Assembly: GCA_025094145.1 (NCBI GenBank)
Contig: JALLLS010000026.1
Coordinates: 62,001 to 126,000, forward strand
Direction of reading: 5' to 3'
Source: Spinellus fusiger
Taxonomy: Eukaryota; Mucoromycota; Mucoromycetes; Mucorales; Phycomycetaceae
DNA length: 64,000 nucleotides
Both the position numbers and the translations under genes were made by a program. Positions 11,515-22,390 of the stretch are shown here, in pieces. The first letter of the stretch is position 1. Every line of letters starts with the position of its first letter. A model generated the notes under the pieces. It ran no database searches and had not been told where the DNA came from. It saw nothing but the letters and a program-made list of their open reading frames with translations.

Positions 11515-12183
11515 ATCAGTTTAAATTGCTTTTTTTTTCTCTTTCTCTTTCTCTTTCTTTTTTTTTTTTTTGGATATATCTTAAAGTGACAAGTTGAAAA
11601 CACTAAAGACACTCTTGAATTCAGGCTACCAAAGATAGTGAAAAGATGGGATGTTGGTGCTATGTTAAAAAATAAAGTATTATTTTATTAAAATTTAGGC
11701 AAGTATTAAATTCAATTGGATGTGACGGTATATCTAACTTTATAGCGTTTTGTCGTCTTTGGGTTTTTAAGCCAAAGGTATACGGAAAAGTAGAATGTGT
11801 AGTTAAACTCTGCTGTTTATTGAATGAAATTACTACGTCTTTTATACTTTTTCTAATACCATTAAATTCAGGGATTAACTATCAAAATACTATGAACTAT
11901 CGACATCTCTTGATATTCAATAGAGTCCTCCTTAGTTTAGAAATAAATGAGTCCTAATTCTCAAAAGAGTAATCCATCCAATTATGGGAAAAGTCTTCAC
12001 AACACCATAAACAGTCATTAATAATACAATTTGTTATTGATGTATTCTATAAAAAGAAATAATAATTTAGATACTTACAAACCTTTTGATTTTTAAACAT
12101 CGGTATATAAAGGGGAATATTTATCCAGGACGTAAGAGGAAAGTGGTATTACCGCTTAAAAGCCAGAAAAATCTTTGGATGTG
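11515..12183 (-). repeat. right terminal inverted repeat (669 bp)
   Basis: Reverse complement of 6781-7449. It ends at GGATGTG before the flanking TA. The last exon of the unknown gene ends 76 bp before this arm. Confidence 0.85.
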
Positions 12184-12566
12184 TAGAATAGGCATACTGA
12201 GTATAAAATTTTATATTTAAATAGCGAAAAGGAACTTTCAAACATATTAGCCAATTAGTGAAATAGTATGATTTTATTGTCTATATATTTCCTTATATAT
12301 CCCAGAAATCTTTAAGTGTGTATCTATGCACTCTGTTTCTCTTTCTCCAAATAACCAAAACTAAGACTCAAAATAATATATATTTCTCTGAGCAATAATA
12401 GACAATAATAGAGCTACTCTATGTGCTTCCTAGGATCATACGCCTTGGAAAACAATATTGACACTTTTAATAAACCTGTACAGTGTCCACCACTTTAACA
12501 CACCCATTAGATCCTAGAGAGAAAGAGAAAGAGAAAGTTAGTTTTGATATTTACCCTGGATTTCAC
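12184..12566. other. intergenic spacer
   Basis: AT-rich spacer with a short GAAAGA run near 12518-12538. It holds the 3-prime flank of DRG1. No gene seen. Confidence 0.4.
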
Positions 12567-14232
12567 TCACTTCTTGACAATCTGAACTACATCTTCGTCT
12601 TGTAAAATGTGTTCTTTGCCCACTTTTTGAGGGTTATGCTTCACAGAAGCACCCCAAACATAAGCACTAGACAGAATTAAATATGTGCATATGTTCAGGA
12701 TATTCTTACCATTTGAACTGTTCCATGATAGATTTATGGATATTGTTACAGAAATCTTCAACAGAAGACTTGTCGGATGTCATGACCACAGGCTCTTCAT
12801 AATCAGGCAATTGGCCCTTAGGCTTTGTGTAGATTCTGACGAGAGCAAGTTTCTATAGGAAGAAGGTATTAGCCATGCACTGCACATACACCAAACAAAC
12901 CCACTCCTTACCTTCCACATAGTCTCCAGCAGCTCATCAAAGTTCCATTCGTGATGTGCACAGATAGGCACAGCATTAGGAATCTTGTAGATAAGATCCA
13001 ACTCCTCAATAGAGATTTGATCAATCTTGTTCAATACATAAATACAGGGAATATAGATACTAGAGATCAGTGAGTCTAACATTCAATACTTGATGCATTA
13101 CCGGTTGTTCTACATATGAAAAAAATAATCATTCAACAGGCGAATTCTATGGTTTTCCTTACCTCTACAACATCAATCAAGTCATCAATTGTGTTATCTT
13201 CCTTGAATGTAATATCTGCATTGTGGATTCTGTATTCACTCAACACAGCCTTGACTTCATCAGCAGTGACGTGTGTCAATGGAACAGTGTTGGTAATAGA
13301 GATACCACCCTTTTCCTTTTTCTTGAAGATAATGGCTGGGGGCTTCTTGTTCAAACGAATACCAAACCCTTCCAATTCCTTCTCAATCAGCTTCTTGTCT
13401 GTCATTGGCTTGAGAACATCCAAGACAATGAAGATGAGAGAACAAGTACGTGCCACTAATGGATGACTGTATAAGTGCTTTATTCTGTCTATAGTGCAAT
13501 GATCTTACCAGCAATGACCTGACGACCACGACCCTTGCCATCTTTTGCACCCTCAATAATACCAGGAAGATCGAGAATCTACATAAGCCCATTAGCTTTA
13601 TACTTATGTCTGTCTTTCTCTCTCTTTCTCTCTTTCTCTCTTTCTCTCTTTCTCCATCTGTTATATGCATACCTGCAACTTGGCACCCTTGTACTGAACA
13701 ACACCAGGAACAGTTGTAAGGGTAGTGAACTCATAAGCACCCACTTCAGAGTGAGTACCCGTCAATTTAGACATCAACGTGGATTTACCAACAGAAGGGA
13801 AACCTAAATGACTGTCCTCTGAGCTTTCCTGCCATTGTCTTTTGTTTCTTATCAACATTACCAACAAATCCAATACGAGCCACACCTGTCTTGGCCACAT
13901 CGAAGCCAACTACACCCAAGATGTGAGTCAACAGACAACACAAACTAAATGACTTACCTCCTCCTCCTCCACCACCACTCGAGGGCATGAGCAAGTCACG
14001 CTTAAGCTTAGCAAGCTTAGCCTTCAATTGACCCAAGTGATAAGACGTGGCCTTATTCTTTTGGGTCTTGGCCATTTCATTCTATGCTTATTGTTCAGTC
14101 ACAGCAGCCATAAACAGTTCAACCTACTTCAATTTCCTATAAAGATATGAGACTGTGAGACTGTATGTGTGCGTGTGTGTATGTTATGCTAGTGTCACTA
14201 GAGCTTACCTTGATCTTATCAACAAGCGACAT
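12567..14232 (-). CDS. RBG1: developmentally regulated GTP-binding protein DRG1 / Rbg1
   Basis: About ten exons. The start [11 protein letters not shown] is followed by the family block [21 protein letters not shown], a glycine run, and then the GTPase motifs G1 GFPSVGKS, G3 DLPGIIEGA and G4 NKID. After these come the DRG insert [12 protein letters not shown], the TGS-like segment [17 protein letters not shown] and the C-terminus [20 protein letters not shown]1 is a translation-associated GTPase that works with a DFRP partner on stalled ribosomes in the cytoplasm. Length is normal. One intron carries a long CTTT/CTCT tract (about 13615-13655). The start faces the Rsc7-PHD gene across about 180 bp. 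Confidence 0.93.
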
Positions 14233-14412
14233 GGTGGGCTAATGTGTTCTCGACGGAATGACAAGGGAAGAATCGCTCTCCATCTTTGCTATAAAAACCA
14301 GTTTTTAGTGACTGTGCAAAAACAGTGTGACGTTAGGTGGGTGCATTTAGCCCAAGTACAAGAAAGACAGAAAAGGGAAATGTAATGAAGCACCTCATTC
14401 CATTGACATATC
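14233..14412. promoter_or_regulatory. short bidirectional promoter between DRG1 and Rsc7-PHD gene
   Basis: Only about 180 bp separate the two divergent start codons, so both promoters must lie here or inside the 5-prime ends. No TATA box is evident, as is usual for housekeeping genes. The Rsc7-PHD start is uncertain. Confidence 0.4.
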
Positions 14413-17400
14413 ATGTCCACAAGAGGTAGGCTTCTTCTGCAGCTGCTGCTGTTGTTGTTGTTGTTTTTGTTTCCATCCTTTTCTTTTTCAAGCCTATTGA
14501 TACTGGATCTGTTGACGATTGGCTAGAGGCATTCTCATTAAGGCGACGACGTGGACGACCTCCAAGAAAACAGCTAGAGAAAGACACAACATTAGATCGT
14601 GCCAGGGATGCCTCTATTGAGAAGCTCTCTTTAGGTGCCCATGCATCTCCCAGTGCAGAAGGTTCAGACAGTGAAGTGGAAGACATTCCCAGAAGAATCC
14701 TACGAAAGAGAGGAAGATCTCGGCCAATAGTAGACACAGACGACGAGAGTAGCGATATGAAGCAACTTGGAGAAAAAACAGCCAAAACAATACTCAGCAA
14801 AAGTGATGATCAGGAGGAGAGCGAGACAGATGCTATTGGAGATACAAAGATTGATAGATATGGACATTTATTAGGAGGTAAGACTGTACATGTGTATATG
14901 TAGAAGAAGAAAGAAAGATATTTCGATATAAATATGTGTTTCTATATATATATATAAATATATATAAATATATACAAATATAAATATAAACAAAGGCCGT
15001 AACTATCGTATTGCTACCTTCACTCTGCCTCACCGTGGCAATGAAGTGTTTATGTTTGCTATGGATCCGGCCAAAGTACTTGGTTATCGGGACAGTTACC
15101 TCTTTTTCCATAAAAACCCACGGCTTAAACGAGTACGCATCACAGAAGAAGAAAAGGCTTGGTTGGTACAGCAGAATATGTTGGTGTCTTGGTTCAAGAA
15201 CAGAGATGTTGCAGTGGTTACAGCTCGCTCTGTTTTCAAATACTTTGGCTCAAAGATTATTAAAAAAGGAAAACAGCACAAAGATGACTATTTTGAGAAT
15301 GAAAAGGACAAGGAATCAGCAGCAGAAGAGGCCTTTGTGCCAAGGAAACCGCTGATTGCAGACACAGTCATTTCAGACCTCTATTCAACGCAGACGCCTG
15401 TTGATCAGGCCACATGGATGCACCATACTGCTTTGGCTGTGAGAGGATTCAATGCACAGTTGTATGCAAGGAGAGCAGACAAACCTACATTTTATGATAT
15501 CCATACCAACACATTCCAGGTGCCTTGTGCCTCACAGCCTACGTACTGCCATTTTCAACCTACCACTGGAGAAACAGACATCGAGTTTGAGTGTTTCTCA
15601 GTGAATCAGCCCAGGCTTCAGGGATGTGGCATAGATTTATTAGAAGGAAGCTATGATCTGCAGTCTGCGTTAGACACTCTTTCTCCTGAACAGAGTAAAG
15701 CAGCGATGCATAGGTTAAAGTGCTTACAGCCAGCATTAGAGGAGACATCAGACGCTTATCCTATTGCACTGGCTGAGGGTCAGTTCCAAGGTTCTTTTCC
15801 AATGTAAGAGAGATGCATGGAAACAGTACTTATGTTTAGTGATCTTGCACGGTTTAGTCAACCTACGCCTACATTTATTTCTCCTTCTACGACCAACGAC
15901 ACTGTCCAGTCTATTATGGCCCAACAATATTACCTAAATCAGGTCTATCAGGCAGTAAATAGTAATCTTGTGTTTACAGAACAAGAAAAACAAGCCAACG
16001 CACACTCATCTCATCGTAATTTTCATCCTACTACTAACCATCCTACTACTAATATTACATCCACCCCACCCACCACTACACTCTCTACAGCCAGACCATC
16101 AGTAAGTGGCATGTGGAGGCTATAGTGACTCACTCCCTTTTTTTTGCCTAGTCATCGGCATCCTCTCCTGGAGTGAGCATTTGTGGACATATGACACCCA
16201 AAGGACAGGCCTGTAAGCGTGTGGTGATGTTTGCTGGTGAAAAGTGCCAAATGCATGTCTCTTCAGCAGCCCACCAGTCAAAGTCAGCCAGAGAACACGA
16301 CGGACAGGTAAACTCTCTCTACCAAACTACTGACTAAATCATCACCAGAGTTCGTCTACTATTACACCTACACCTACTAAAACTACTACTACTACTACTA
16401 CAGCCACACCAAGTACAGCTACCACAACTAGTTATGCAGAGAACAAATGTGCAGACTGTCATTACCTAAGTGCTCCTATAGCCGTTATGCCAAAAGATAA
16501 GAATACTTTCTGCGATGTATTTGCTATGGTGAAATGTGTCAAATGCACCCAGCGGTACCATCCAGTGTGTGTCCATTTGAATACCCCACGCCAAGTGGCT
16601 ACTGTGGAGTCTTATCCATGGACCTGTCCTGCCTGTAAAGTGTGTTGTGTATGTAAACAACTGGGTGACAAATCAAAGCTTATGGTCTGTAATGGGTGTG
16701 ATCGTGGATGGCATACACTGTGGTAAGTGTTCTTGTATATATATATATATATATATATTTGTGCTTATTCTCCAATAGCTGCCAACCTGCCCTTAGTTCT
16801 GCTCCTCCTGGTAATATACTATTCCCTAGAGCCAAAGAGAGCCAAAGAGCCAAAGAGAGAGAGAGAGAGAGAGAGAATTGACTTAACTTATTGTTGTTAG
16901 GTCCTTGGCTATGTCCTCTATGCTCTGACTGCCATAGTTGTGATGGAAGAGAGAGCAAAAAGGATACGTGCTACCATCATGCCATTGCACCCCCTAGTGA
17001 ACGGTACAAATACCCTGTCTATTTGGCTACCTTTTGCAGTTCATGCTATGATAATTTTGTACAAGACAGAATGTGTCCTGTCTGCTTAAAGACCTATTCA
17101 GAGGATGATAGTGAGGAAGATGATAATGAGATGGTGGCCTGTGATTCATGTGATTATTGGATTCATACTAGCTGTGATGAAACACTTACACCAGAGCACT
17201 ATCAAAAGCTATGCGACAATGAAGATACAAAATACACATGTCCTCTATGCTCGGATAGTGTGAGGCCATTGGTACGCACAGGGACAGCTGTGATGGCACT
17301 AAAAGGGCTATCTGCTCCCAGTGGTTATAGTGTGGGTCTATTAGGTGGAAAGGTATGTGTTTATGTATGGAAATGGATGGAAATATCTAACTATGTACCT

Positions 17401-17614
17401 GTTGATGGTGTCTATCTACTAAATATTGACTTGTCCTCTTTTATTATTATTATTGACCTACCTACATTATTGACCTACCTACACTTTCTAACCACTCACC
17501 CAATCACACACTCCCGCACAGGTAAAAACACGCGGAGTCGTCACCTACAAGAAAGCCAAAGTAGGTGTTCCTGAGATCAATGGAACAGGAATAGCAGAGA
17601 TGCCACAATTATGA
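14413..17614 (+). CDS. Rsc7/Swp82(Npl6)-family chromatin remodelling subunit fused to PHD fingers
   Basis: The first recognisable exon begins near 14495 with an AT-hook-like RRRRGRPPRK. The RSC7/SWP82 domain follows: DRYGHLLGG, RNYRIATFTLP, GYRDSYLFFHKNPRL, VTARSVFKYFGSKII. After serine/threonine-rich linkers comes a CxxxC...C cap (SICGHMTPKGQACKR), then Cys/His-rich PHD modules: CADC...CVKC.YHPVC...CPACKVCCVC, then CNGCDRGWHTLC...CPLC, and a third with MVACDSCDYWIHTSC...CPLC. The protein is about 950 residues. The family belongs to RSC and SWI/SNF nucleosome remodellers; PHD fingers read histone tails. Introns carry TA and GA microsatellites (16736-16758, 16857-16875). The first exon and exact ATG are unsure because the simple splice from 14425 is out of phase. 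Confidence 0.8.
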
Positions 17615-17854
17615 TAGGGCTTAAACTATATCTTGTATATTTTGTACAGCTTATTCTTCTAAAAAAAATTAAAAATAAAAAGATAAACACTGGCTGGTCT
17701 TTCTTCTTCCATAAGAAAGAGGAAGAATGCCTTTATGAAACAAAAGCCACATCTACCAAATGACACCTCCACAAAATGATACACTACCCTCCTCCTCACC
17801 TACAAGCCACTCTCCCTTGAAAATAGACAAGTCCGAAAGGTAACTTCCTTCTTG
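17615..17854. other. 5-prime leader region of CysRS with a short upstream ORF
   Basis: Contains the polyadenylation region of the Rsc7-PHD gene (AATAAAA near 17675) and the leader of CysRS. A 27-codon ORF (17760-17843) ends 11 bp before the first CysRS ATG. It could be a uORF or a chance frame. Confidence 0.35.
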
Positions 17855-20800
17855 ATGCGAGTGTGTTTCTTATCATCTCGTACCCTTTACCGTTCATTCT
17901 TAGTGCGTCCTTTGAGTGTCCATAGAGTCATGTCTATAGAAACAACTGCACCCTCTAGAAAACAGCCTACATGGCACGTTCCTGCTCAGAAAAACCAGCC
18001 TACGCTGCGTTTCCAAAACTCACTCACCAAGACAAAGGTATGCTTTATTTGCTCTGTAGTCTACCTATCCATGGTGGACTCAACCACTCCCTAGACAGAA
18101 TTTATTCCTAGTGGAAGAACCGTGACATGGTACAACTGTGGTCCTACTGTGTATGACGCCTCTCATATGGGACACGCCAGGTAAGCTTGGGTGGAGTAGA
18201 ATAGAAGCCAGTGGATCTATCTCGGGCCACTACTGATACACGTTGCTCAGAACCTATCTTGCTATGGATATTATTCGACGTGTATTGGAAGACTATTTTC
18301 ACTACCAAGTGCTGTTTGTGCAGAACGTGACAGACATTGATGATAAAGTAGGCAATGACCCTCTACCTACAGGTACTAAGCAAGAGTGAATAGATCATTC
18401 TCCGTGCACGACAAGAATACCTCTTCCGTCAACTGCAAACCTCTTCTGATGCATTAAAGGAGGATCTTGTGGCCAAGGTACAAGAAGCATGGAAAGAGTA
18501 TGCAGAGAAGAAGATCACCAGAGTAGAGGGCATTGTGGCTGATCCTGCCAATGACTGGCCTGCCTTTATCAGTGCAATGACACCAGAGAACATCGTCAAG
18601 GCTCTTGCACTGGATGAAAAGTACAAGATGAAGCAGAGTGCCTTGGTAATAGAGCATAGAGTGATGTCTGATCATTAACACAATTAGCAATCCTCCTATG
18701 ATGCTATTCAAAAGGCAACACAGGTATTGAAGCAGAAACAGGACCAGGAAGTCTCAAAGGCAGCTGCACAAGAACTGTTGTTGGCTTCTCAGGAGATTGT
18801 GTCTGTTTATTTGGATAAGAGAGTAAGTTGAGGTTGGATTCTCCTTTCTAGTGGGACCCCGCCATAACTCATGGGCTCTTAGGAAGGAAGCAAGGTCAAT
18901 GATCCCAAGATCTTCAGAGATCTTCCTGCTTACTGGGAAGACATGTTCTTCAAAGATATGGAAGCACTCAATGTAAGTTACAAGGAGCCCTGGAATGGGA
19001 ATGCTTATAGGATTAGGTGAGAGCACCCGATATCCAGACACGTGTGAGTGAATATGTGCCAGAGATCATTGCCTATGTGGAGAAGATCATTGCCAATGGA
19101 TATGCCTATGCTGTGGATGGCTCTGTGTACTTTGATACTACTCGCTATGATGGCCACAAGGGACACCACTATGCCAAGTTGGAGCCATGGTCAAAGGGAG
19201 ATCAGGCCCTTATTGAAGATGGTGAAGGATCCTTAGGAAGTCAATTGAAGGGTAAGAAAGGTCCTAGTGATTTTGCACTGTGGAAATCCTCCAAGCCAGG
19301 AGAACCAGAGTGGGATTCTCCTTGGGGATTAGGTCGACCAGGATGGCATATTGAATGCTCTGTCATGGCAAGGTAGAGCAAGAACAAGAACAAGAACAAA
19401 AAGAGTCTTTATGCTAACTCTACATTCTATTGATTCTAAAAAGTGCTGTATTGGGTGAAAACATGGATATTCACTCGGGAGGGATTGATTTGGCTTTCCC
19501 TCACCACGACAATGAGATTGCTCAGTCAGAAGCCTATCATGAGTGTGCTCAATGGGTCAACTACTTCTTGCATGCTGGTCATTTGCATGTGGAAGGACAG
19601 AAGATGAGCAAGAGTCTAAAGAACTTCATTACCATCCAAGAAGCCCTTCAATCCTTCTCAGCACGCCAGATCCGTCTATTCTTTCTGCGCCATCAGTGGG
19701 ATGCCAAGATGGACTTTAAACAATCAAGCATGCAAGAGACAGTGCATATAGAGACAACTATTGGCAATTTCTTTGATAATGTCAAGGCTATACTCCATCG
19801 TATTCGTAGTGATGGTACTCGTGGAGCAGATGAACAAGCAGGTGGTTCTATTACCCACCGCTTTAGAGAGAATGAGAAGCGTCTGTTGGAAGTGTAAGTG
19901 ACTTGTGTATTCTACAAAGGAGTATTGAATGAAGGCTAGATTACAGCAGAAGCAAGAGGCTGTTCATGTTGCTCTTTGTGATTCTGTAAACACACCTGTG
20001 GCTATAGAAGAGATCATGACATTGATCAATGAAACCAACAAGTACATGGCAGGAGGTGCCAAGACATCCAACCCTCATCTCTTGAGCAAGGTGGCTAAAT
20101 GGATTACCAGTATGATGAAGGTAGCCTCCATCTCACTCATGGTACTGTAGAATAACCCTCCTTCCTTTGGTATTGGCTGATAGATCTTTGGTGTCGTGGA
20201 GAATGGCACTGATATTGGATTTGGTACTTCAAGCGCTACAGGTGTCAATGTAAGCATTTATTCTGCAACATGTTATTCATTGCATGCACTGTCTACTTAG
20301 ACAGAAGAAACATTGATGCCTTATCTCCATGCACTGTCTACTTACAGAGACCAAGTACGATCTCTTGCCCGTGATCAAGCACCTCATAAAGAATTCCTTA
20401 CCTTGTGTGATCATCTACGTGATACTCATATGGTGGATCTGGGAGTGGCCTTGGATGATCAAGAAGGTAAGCCGGGTGGATGATGGTTTCTCTTCTTTTC
20501 TTTTTGGCAGCAGAACTCATATTGGAGAATTAGATGGTACTGCTCTTGTCAAATTAGTTCCTCGTGAACAACTTATCAAAGCACGCGAGACCAAATTAGC
20601 CATACTTGCTGATAAGGCAGCCAAGAAGGCAGAGGCAGCAGCAGAAAGAGAGAAGAAGCGTCTGGAGCGTCTGCAAAAGGGTCAACAGTCCCCACAAGAG
20701 ATGTTCAAGCAGTCCAATGAATTCTCTGCCTATGATGAGCACGGTGTTCCTACCCACACACAGGAAGGCGAGGAACTGACCAAAAGCAGACGGAAGAAAC

Positions 20801-20865
20801 TCCAGAAAGAATGGGATATGCAAAAGAAACTGCACGAAGAATACCTCAAGGAGTATTTGATCTAA
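17855..20865 (+). CDS. CRS1: cysteinyl-tRNA synthetase
   Basis: Class I synthetase. The signature blocks are YNCGPTVYD with ASHMGHAR (HIGH motif), VTDIDDKII, then [15 protein letters not shown] with the zinc-binding cysteine, [19 protein letters not shown] and KMSKSLKNF (KMSKS loop). The C-terminal lysine-rich extension and the large insert after DDKII are typical of eukaryotic cytosolic CysRS. It charges tRNA-Cys. There are about eleven exons. The first ATG gives a 25-residue, arginine/serine-rich, acid-free leader ([14 protein letters not shown]), and a second in-frame ATG at 17930 starts MSIETTAPS. One gene could thus supply mitochondrial and cytosolic enzyme. The gene is convergent with RNR2, 148 bp apart. 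Confidence 0.95.
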
Positions 20866-21013
20866 TGAATAATAGAATTAAAAAAAAAGAAGTTTATTGC
20901 ACAAAACAGGACTGTTTTCTTTTAGAGTGAGGATGAGAGAAAGGAGTATATACAAACAAAAGACAAGGGAAAAAAACAAAACAAAAAAAAGGGGGGAAGG
21001 CAAGGCGTTGGTT

Positions 21014-22184
21014 TTAAAAGTCTGCGTCCAGAGTGAATGCTTTGGCATCACTCGATGTGTTCATAACACCTGCTCGTTGGTAGTCAGACACACGCTTCTC
21101 AAAGAAGTTAGTTTTGCCCTGAAGAGAGATCATGTCCATGAAATCAAAAGGGTTGGTGGCATTGAAGATCTTGTCAAAGCCAAGAGCCACCATCAGACGG
21201 TCAGCAACAAATTCAATGTACTGGCACATGAGCTTGGAATTCATGCCGATAAGATTGCAAGGCAGTGCATCTGTAAGGAATTCCTGCTCAATCACCACAG
21301 CATCAGCAATGATAGCCTTGACACGCGCAGCAGAAGGCTGGTTTTTGATGTGACCAAACAACAGACAGGCGAAATCAGTGTGGAGTCCCTCATCACGACA
21401 AATGAGTTCATTGGAAAAGGTAAGACCAGGCATCAGACCACGCTTCTTGAGCCAGAAGATGGAGGCAAAGGCACCTGAGAAGAAGATACCCTCTACAGCA
21501 GCAAAGGCAACAAGACGCTCAGCAAATGGACAGTCAGCAGCAAGCCATCGGAAGGCCCAGTCTGCCTTCTTCTTAATACAGGGAACTGTACAGTAGGATA
21601 AGTCACTCTGCTGTCGTGGGGCTTTAGTGTACTTACTTTGCTGCATAGCATCGAAAAGCAGTTCCTTCTCAACAGGATCCTTGATATATGTATCGATCAA
21701 CAGACTGTACGTTTCTGCGTGGATGTTCTCAATCATAATCTGGAAACCATAAAAGCATTTTGCTTCGGCAATTTTGACTTCATCAGAAAAGTTTTGCACT
21801 AGATTCTCATTCACAATGCCATCGGAACTAGCAAAGAAGGCCAGAACACGAGAGATAAAATAACGTTCATCAGCATTCATCTTGTTGTCCCAGTCATTTT
21901 GGTCTTTGGAGAGATCGATCTCTTCTGCAGTCCAGAATGATGCTTCTGCCTTTTTGTAGAACTGCCAGATCTAGAGTAAAAGTTAGTCAAGGCTTTTCTA
22001 GACCACTGAAGAGTGAGATGAGTGCTTTGGGACTTGCCTCATGGTATTTGATAGGGAAGAGACAGAACCGACGAGGGTTTTCCTTCAAGATTTCCTCTTC
22101 TGCGTCGGTTGTGTTGCTTCTCTTTTGGAAGACCTCCTTGGTGGGCTCAAGGGACAGCTGAGAAGTGGCAGAAGCAAGAGACAT
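21014..22184 (-). CDS. RNR2: ribonucleoside-diphosphate reductase small subunit
   Basis: Three exons, start [14 protein letters not shown]. The class Ia small-subunit signature is complete: [29 protein letters not shown] (iron ligands), then [39 protein letters not shown], and the C-terminal heptapeptide FTLDADF that docks into the large subunit. The protein makes the diiron-tyrosyl radical used to reduce ribonucleotides in the cytoplasm. Length is normal, near 390 residues. Upstream sequence contains MluI-box-like elements, consistent with G1/S control. Confidence 0.95.
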
Positions 22185-22321
22185 CTTTGGAGTGAAGAAA
22201 TACAACTAGAAAACAAGCCTTGGAATGCCGTGCTTTATAGCTTTTCTTTGCTGCTGATGATGTGACCTATTGCTGTGACTGGACAAAAAAAAAGACTTAG
22301 GGGAGTAGAAAAAAATAAAGA

Positions 22322-22390
22322 ACGCGTTCTGGACGCGACTCAAACATAGACGTGTTTTATTAATTGCTTTTTATAGACATCGTGTCGCGA
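22322..22390. promoter_or_regulatory. MCB-like boxes upstream of RNR2
   Basis: A perfect ACGCGT at 22322-22327, an ACGCGA at 22333-22338 and a TCGCGA at 22385-22390 lie 138-206 bp upstream of the RNR2 start in otherwise CpG-poor DNA. In yeasts such boxes bind MBF/DSC1 and drive S-phase genes including ribonucleotide reductase. Regulation here is inferred. Confidence 0.6.

Larger units (their letters stand above)
6781..12183. mobile_element. 5.4-kb element with perfect 669-bp terminal inverted repeats and TA flanks
   Basis: The left end CACATCCAAAGATTTTTC at 6781 is mirrored exactly at 12183. Both ends are flanked by TA (6779-6780 and 12184-12185), the target duplication expected for Tc1/mariner-type integration. 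Arms 6781-7449 and 11515-12183 are each 669 bp. They appeared identical in every segment compared, including homopolymer and GA-rich tracts. No transposase is recognised inside. The interior holds an unknown multi-exon gene and a solo LTR. Identical arms suggest recent movement or ongoing gene conversion. A diverged end of the same family lies at 61671. The mechanism and family are inferred. Confidence 0.8.
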
